Source: Bacillota bacterium (GTDB lineage Bacteria > Bacillota > Clostridia > Oscillospirales > Ruminococcaceae). From it: 26,808 nucleotides of DNA. The DNA lies in NCBI GenBank assembly GCA_023443315.1, contig JAEZVA010000047.1, forward strand, positions 1 to 26,808, given 5' to 3'. Positions within the stretch are counted from its first letter, which is position 1. Every line of letters begins with the position of its first letter. This document shows positions 22,986 to 26,808 of this stretch, piece by piece. The position numbers and the translations under genes were made by a program. Under the pieces are notes generated by a model. The model searched no databases. It was not told the DNA's origin and saw nothing but the letters and a program-made list of their open reading frames with translations.

Positions 22986-23502
22986 TACTTCCTCCATTTT
23001 TAAAGCTGTATCGTTGATCTGCTTTTTTTGCCCAGCCGCCGATTTTAAGGATAAACAGACAAGCACAAAGGGCAGACAACCCAAGTAACACGGCGCGCAT
23101 AGGTGCGCCGACAAAATATGCAACAATCTCACCAAACGTGTCGGGTTCCCAAAATAGCAAAACGCCAACCACTACCGCAAACATTGCCGTAACAAGAACG
23201 GCTCCCGCCGCAATATCCTTGGCAGCTTTTGCAAGCCGCGCGTACTCCTCGGTTACAAGATCAACCGCGGCCTCTATCGCCGTGTTGAGCATTTCGGTAC
23301 TAAGCACCAGACAAATGGTCATTACAAGCAGGATATACTCGCCGCGGGTAAAATCATAAAATGTTGAAAAATACAGCACATAAGCCGCTGCAACGATATG
23401 AATGCGCACATTGCGCTCGTTCACAATACTGCTGAGAACTCCGCCAACGGCACAGCGAAAGCTGTGAATAAAACCTTTGATGCCATGATCGTTATGTTTC
23501 AT
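22966..23502 (-). CDS. dgkA: Diacylglycerol/undecaprenol kinase family membrane protein
   Basis: Members of this family phosphorylate undecaprenol (Gram-positives) or diacylglycerol in the membrane. The conserved segment STEMLNTAIEAAVDLV is present with E70, N73 and E77, followed by KAAKDIAAGAVL at 92-103. Three core membrane helices are visible. The protein has 178 residues, longer than the usual 120-140, because of a C-terminal extension with one further hydrophobic segment (MRAVLLGLSALCACLFIL) and a polar tail. The start overlaps the end of ybeY by 11 nt and the end overlaps era by 20 nt. In Bacillus, cdd lies between dgkA and era; here it is absent. Confidence 0.93.
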   Translation of the reverse strand: MKHNDHGIKGFIHSFRCAVGGVLSSIVNERNVRIHIVAAAYVLYFSTFYDFTRGEYILLVMTICLVLSTEMLNTAIEAAVDLVTEEYARLAKAAKDIAAGAVLVTAMFAVVVGVLLFWEPDTFGEIVAYFVGAPMRAVLLGLSALCACLFILKIGGWAKKADQRYSFKNGGSNEQHKK

Positions 23503-23998
23503 CAGTTAATACGTAGCTTTCTCCTCTGGGTAACCCCAGGCTCATAAGCACAGCTTCTTCCTTCTCGCGCATGCGCACCATCTCAATGCCTCCGTCCTCA
23601 TGGTCATAACCAATCAAATGCAGTACAGAATGCACCGTTAGGTACGCAACCTCTCTACGCAAGGTATGCCCGTATGTCTCGGCCTGCTCAACCGCTTTTT
23701 CCATGGAAATAACAATGTCGCCCAGCATCTGAGCACCTGTTTCTTGGTTAATGTCGTACTTTCCGTCACTCCCGAGCGGGAATGAAAGCACATCGGTGGG
23801 TACATCCTTCTCGCGGTACTGGCTGTTTAGGCTTTTAATATTTTCATTGTCTACAAAGCTGACGCTAACTTCAAAGTCACCGTCCATCTTCTCAAATTCC
23901 AATACAGCATGGCAGCAACGTCTGATTAGCAGACGAATGCCTGTGGGTATCTTTATCTTTTTTTGTCTGTTCGAGATTAAAACCTTTACTCGCTCCAT
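23492..23998 (-). CDS. ybeY: rRNA maturation endonuclease YbeY
   Basis: YbeY is a zinc-dependent endoribonuclease involved in 16S rRNA processing and ribosome quality control. The 168-residue protein has the family metal site TVHSVLHLIGYDHED, with H123, H127 and H133, and the upstream PTDVLSFPLG motif at about 68-76. The length is normal for Firmicutes. AGGAGG lies about 9 nt before the ATG. phoH is 41 nt upstream and dgkA overlaps downstream. Confidence 0.96.
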   Translation of the reverse strand: MERVKVLISNRQKKIKIPTGIRLLIRRCCHAVLEFEKMDGDFEVSVSFVDNENIKSLNSQYREKDVPTDVLSFPLGSDGKYDINQETGAQMLGDIVISMEKAVEQAETYGHTLRREVAYLTVHSVLHLIGYDHEDGGIEMVRMREKEEAVLMSLGLPRGESYVLTDET

Positions 23999-24038
23999 AA
24001 TTTATGACCTCCTTTGGTTATGTCAAACGTGCGCAGTG

Positions 24039-25010
24039 CTAACGGATGCGCTTTTTCTCTTCATAATACCGTTCATATGCCTTTACAATTCGCTGAACAA
24101 GCACGTGTCGGACAACATCCTTTTGACTAAGATGGATAACACCAATATCCTCTACTTCCCGCAATATCTTGGTTGCCTCTATTAACCCGGATTTCTTCTC
24201 CTCCGGCAGGTCAATCTGGGTAATGTCACCCGTAACAACTGCCCGTGAGTTTGCCCCAAGCCTAGTTAAAAACATCTTCATCTGCTCGGGTGTTGTGTTC
24301 TGCGCCTCGTCAAGTATAATAAATGAATCGTCAAGTGTTCTGCCGCGCATATACGCTAGTGGTGCAACCTCGATATTTCCCCGCTCAACGTATTTTTGAA
24401 AATTCTCGGCCCCCAGCATATCAAACAGGGCGTCGTACAGCGGACGGAGATACGGGTCGACCTTAGTTTGAAGATCCCCCGGCAAAAAGCCGAGTTTTTC
24501 ACCCGCTTCCACCGCCGGACGGGTCAGAATAATACGGTTAATCTCATGCGCACGAAACGCCCTTACCGCCATAGCTACAGCGAGATAGGTTTTACCCGTA
24601 CCCGCAGGTCCCACAGCAAACACGATGGTGTTCTCTTTCATTAAATCGATATACTTCTTTTGTCCGAGCGTTTTCCCTTTTACCTGACGCCCTTTGGAGG
24701 TAATGCATATGCTGTCTTCTCCCGCAAGGGCAACAATCTGGTCCTCGTTGCCTTCGTTAACCAGCGAGATAATATACCGCAGGTTCTGCTCGGTAATCGC
24801 TTCCCCTCGGCTTAGCAGGTTTAACAGCCCTTCAATAGCGCGGCTGGCAAACATCACATTCTCTGCTTCTCCGGTTACCTTGATGTCGTTTTCTCGGTTC
24901 ACCACCGCTACGCCGAACTCTTGCTCAATAATCTTCATATTTGAATCAAAGCTGCCAAACAACGCAAACGCATGCTCCAGCCGATCAATACTTATGACCT
25001 GTTCTATCAT
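24039..25010 (-). CDS. phoH: PhoH-family ATPase (PhoH/YbeZ)
   Basis: PhoH proteins are ATPases of the P-loop class, often encoded beside ybeY and thought to act in RNA metabolism. The 323 residues contain Walker A GPAGTGKT at 134-141, RPAVEAGEKLGFLPGDLQTK, Walker B FIILDEAQN, and MFLTRLGANSRAVVTGD. The start is the ATG at 25010 with GGGGA 9 nt upstream; a further upstream frame lies in leader sequence. It has its own extended -10 promoter-like site. The Bacillus pgpH gene that normally follows phoH is missing here. Confidence 0.95.
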   Translation of the reverse strand: MIEQVISIDRLEHAFALFGSFDSNMKIIEQEFGVAVVNRENDIKVTGEAENVMFASRAIEGLLNLLSRGEAITEQNLRYIISLVNEGNEDQIVALAGEDSICITSKGRQVKGKTLGQKKYIDLMKENTIVFAVGPAGTGKTYLAVAMAVRAFRAHEINRIILTRPAVEAGEKLGFLPGDLQTKVDPYLRPLYDALFDMLGAENFQKYVERGNIEVAPLAYMRGRTLDDSFIILDEAQNTTPEQMKMFLTRLGANSRAVVTGDITQIDLPEEKKSGLIEATKILREVEDIGVIHLSQKDVVRHVLVQRIVKAYERYYEEKKRIR

Positions 25011-25102
25011 CCGCCGCTTTCCCCGTTCTGTATACAAGTCCTTTAAAAGACATTGTCGTATAAAATGATAGTTCCCCACTATAATCTGTATAATCACTGG
25101 AT

Positions 25103-25111
25103 ATTATATCA
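25103..25111 (-). promoter_or_regulatory. Extended -10 promoter-like site upstream of phoH
   Basis: On the minus strand TGATATAAT combines a perfect TATAAT (25108-25103) with an upstream TGn. There is no good -35; the hexamer at 17-nt spacing is TGTTTT. Initiation would be near 25096, about 86 nt before phoH. It would let phoH-ybeY-dgkA-era be expressed in vegetative cells apart from the sporulation genes upstream. Confidence 0.5.
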
Positions 25112-25122
25112 CAATTACAAGC

Positions 25123-25150
25123 AAAAAAACAGCAAATTCACTGCGAATTT
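25123..25150 (-). terminator. Weak possible terminator at the end of yqfD
   Basis: On the minus strand AAATTC-GCAGT-GAATTT forms a 6-bp AU-rich stem that overlaps the yqfD stop codon, followed after GCTG by seven Ts (25129-25123). The stem is short and the gap before the T-run is unfavourable, so termination would be partial at best. Confidence 0.25.
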
Positions 25151-26325
25151 TCTAAGAATATTTCCTGTTCCTTTGCGATATCGGCGTTTGCTACAAGATA
25201 AACCGTAACACGATAATAGCTCCCCTGTTTGGAAACGCTAAGATCTCTTGAAATGACCTCTTCCGCCTTTAATACATTTGCTTCGTAATCGGCAATCAGG
25301 TGTGCTGCTGCACTCTTTGCCTCATCAATTGAAACTGCTCTTTTCTCATGGCTTAACTCGTAATGAATCTCTTCTTTATAATAAACCGGCAGTTTGGTAT
25401 GAAACAGAGAAAGCTGATTGCGCTTTGTTTCAAGTCGATAGTCAAAATCAATCGGTCCGCAAAACCATATAGGTAATTCGACGTTAAGTAAGGTTAAAAA
25501 CCGTTTGGTTCGTTTTGTGCCTGTTTCTTTTGTGGTCTCCACAAACAGCGGTACATCAAACACCTTTTCTTCCTGTATCTGCGCAATGACCTTTGCCCCC
25601 GAATGAGAAAGCAGGTTAAGTCCTGTTTTTCCCTGAATTACCCCACTGACTAAGAGATCGCCTTCCTTCACGGTCTCGCCCTTTTTTACTACCGCCTGCC
25701 CATTGTACACCTCCATACGCAGAATCTGACCCGATTTTGCCGCTACGATGTTGGATGGCACATCCACGGCTTCCATTTCGGGCTGCTGTGTCCGCTCACG
25801 CACCTCCACAAATGCGTTCGTTCCTGATATGTTAATGGTAATCCACGACAAACGGTCAAGCTTGAGCATGATATTTTGTTTTGCTGTTGGTACATCAATG
25901 TTCTTTTTGAGCACCCCAGACCGAATTCCTTCCCCTTCCAAAGCCTGTATTAGTTCAAAATCCGTTACATCTTTGTTGCCCGAGATCTGTACCGACCAGA
26001 CAAACTGTGACATGACAATTAAAAAGGTAAAGAATAGGACAATTCCAAGAAACAACCCCGCACGCTTGTCATACTTGCGGGTATAAAACGGCAATCCATA
26101 CCGCTTAGCAACCCGTAGGCGCACCCGCGACCGCCGTGCATAGGGGCGCAACTTTTTGTAGTCTTTGGCAACAGTACAAGCAAAAAGCCCTTCCACTTGT
26201 TTCTTGACGTCCCATATCGCAATGCCTGCACGCGATATTAGATTCAAAAATCGTTCCGCAAAAACCCCTGTTATCGTAAACGACACATATCCTTTTATCC
26301 ATCGCATCAGCTTTACTATAAACAC
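25138..26325 (-). CDS. yqfD: Sporulation protein YqfD
   Basis: YqfD is a membrane protein required for efficient sporulation in Bacillus and widely kept in spore formers; its biochemical role is not settled. The 395-residue protein has a basic N-terminal domain, one membrane segment at about 88-110 (AGLFLGIVLFFTFLIVMSQF), then a large domain with WSVQISGNKDV, a POTRA-like part (FELIQALEGEGIRSGVLKKN) and VYNGQAVVKKGETVKEGDLL, a biotinyl/lipoyl-like hairpin. The start is a GTG at 26325 with AGGAG 9 nt upstream. It follows yqfC by 66 nt. Confidence 0.93.
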   Translation of the reverse strand: MFIVKLMRWIKGYVSFTITGVFAERFLNLISRAGIAIWDVKKQVEGLFACTVAKDYKKLRPYARRSRVRLRVAKRYGLPFYTRKYDKRAGLFLGIVLFFTFLIVMSQFVWSVQISGNKDVTDFELIQALEGEGIRSGVLKKNIDVPTAKQNIMLKLDRLSWITINISGTNAFVEVRERTQQPEMEAVDVPSNIVAAKSGQILRMEVYNGQAVVKKGETVKEGDLLVSGVIQGKTGLNLLSHSGAKVIAQIQEEKVFDVPLFVETTKETGTKRTKRFLTLLNVELPIWFCGPIDFDYRLETKRNQLSLFHTKLPVYYKEEIHYELSHEKRAVSIDEAKSAAAHLIADYEANVLKAEEVISRDLSVSKQGSYYRVTVYLVANADIAKEQEIFLENSQ

Positions 26326-26353
26326 CTTGGGAAACTCCTCTCGCCGCAGATGT

Positions 26354-26377
26354 CCGGTGCGCCAATGCGCATACCGG
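26354..26377. other. Short GC-rich hairpin between yqfC and yqfD
   Basis: CCGGTGCGC and GCGC(AT)ACCGG form a 9-bp stem with a 2-nt bulge and a 4-nt loop in the 66-nt gap, ahead of the yqfD ribosome site. There is no T-run on either strand. It may affect transcript stability or yqfD translation; the role is unknown. Confidence 0.4.
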
Positions 26378-26391
26378 GCTGGACTACTCGG

Positions 26392-26706
26392 TCACGAAAT
26401 AAACTCAATCGAGGTGATAAACCCTTCAATCACCAAGGTTTCGCCCGTCAGGCATTTCAGTGCGAGTCCCCGTCCAGAAAACTTGAGCATCATCTTACCC
26501 GCGTTGATGCGGATACACTCCTCGCTGTATTCTAAAACCCCCTGTGAGCCGTCTATGGTTGCCTCTCTGTTTCCTGCAATCTGTAGTAGCGCGGTGCCCG
26601 CAATTGCCGTTTCGGGAAACTCTAAAAGCTTTGCAAGCTTAGCCGTCCCCTTACGGGACACCTCCCTTTGCTCCTTCTTTACTTCTTCCCTTTCTCTGCG
26701 CGTCAT
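26392..26706 (-). CDS. yqfC: Sporulation protein YqfC
   Basis: YqfC is a small protein paired with yqfD in spore formers and controlled by the mother-cell factor sigma-E in Bacillus subtilis. The 104 residues have a charged N-terminus, then LLEFPETAIAGTALLQIAGN, GVLEYSEECIRINAG and a C-terminal block LKCLTGETLVIEGFITSIEFI that matches the family pattern. The start is the ATG at 26706 with GGAGGG 6 nt upstream; the ATG at 26763 abuts AAAGG and would add 19 residues not typical of the family. Family proteins are usually about 90-100 residues, which agrees. Confidence 0.9.
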   Translation of the reverse strand: MTRREREEVKKEQREVSRKGTAKLAKLLEFPETAIAGTALLQIAGNREATIDGSQGVLEYSEECIRINAGKMMLKFSGRGLALKCLTGETLVIEGFITSIEFIS

Positions 26707-26808
26707 AGTCACCCTCCATTGCGCGAGCATTTCCGCGCATTCGTCATAAACAATAAGCCGCATCCTTTAATATATATTTGAGTACGGCTTATTTTATAAT
26801 CGAACACG
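26707..26808. other. Upstream region of yqfC, cut by the window edge
   Basis: This AT-rich stretch precedes yqfC. On the minus strand it has TTATAAAATAAG and ATATATATT, which could be promoter parts. I could not fit a clear sigma-A or sigma-E promoter, and no gene is seen. An AAAGG-ATG at about 26763 opens the longer yqfC frame, but the spacing is too short. Confidence 0.3.

Noticed and set aside
1..26808. Defence island, biosynthetic cluster, prophage or other accessory system
   Set aside because: Every gene of size fits known flagellar, sporulation or housekeeping families in conserved order; only the small lipoprotein is unassigned.

Overview
The window is core chromosome of a motile, endospore-forming, low-to-moderate-GC Firmicute, most likely of the class Clostridia. 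The flagellar gene order, the FliW/CsrA pair, a DUF6470 gene after flgL, and the sporulation genes yqfC and yqfD all point that way. Family-level placement (perhaps an Oscillospiraceae relative) is a guess. I see no mobile element, CRISPR array, tRNA, rRNA or clearly foreign island.

Positions 1-12465, minus strand, hold an early flagellar operon read from right to left: flgB, flgC, fliE, fliF, fliG, fliH, fliI, fliJ, fliK, flgD, the small flagellar operon protein of the TIGR02530 type, flgE, flbD/swrD, motA, motB and the first 20 codons of fliM. It encodes rod, MS ring, switch, export ATPase, hook, hook-length control and stator parts in nearly the order of assembly. Genes overlap or lie close together, except for a gap with its own promoter-like site before fliK and a strong stem-loop after flgE.

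Positions 12466-13206 are a divergent control region without a convincing gene. A consensus-like sigma-A promoter fires left into a leader of about 390 nt before flgB. A good flagellar sigma-28/sigma-D promoter fires right into flgM. Early and late flagellar classes are thus set back to back.

Positions 13207-18128, plus strand, are the late operon flgM-flgN-flgK-flgL-DUF6470-fliW-csrA. It covers the anti-sigma factor, a chaperone, the hook-filament junction proteins and the FliW/CsrA switch, and ends in a strong intrinsic terminator. A second sigma-A-like promoter overlaps the DUF6470 start codon and could feed fliW-csrA separately. A small orphan lipoprotein gene follows (18239-18481).

Positions 18505-26808, minus strand, carry housekeeping and sporulation genes read right to left: yqfC, yqfD, phoH, ybeY, dgkA, era, a 53-codon yqzL-like gene overlapping recO, recO and mutS2. 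This is the Bacillus yqf-era-recO neighbourhood without pgpH and cdd.

I did not find a previously undescribed multi-gene system. The most interesting signals are regulatory: the long flgB leader, the tandem repeat at the fliK promoter, the promoter on the DUF6470 start codon, stem-loops on both sides of flgE and before fliW, and a substituted peptidoglycan-binding residue in MotB.
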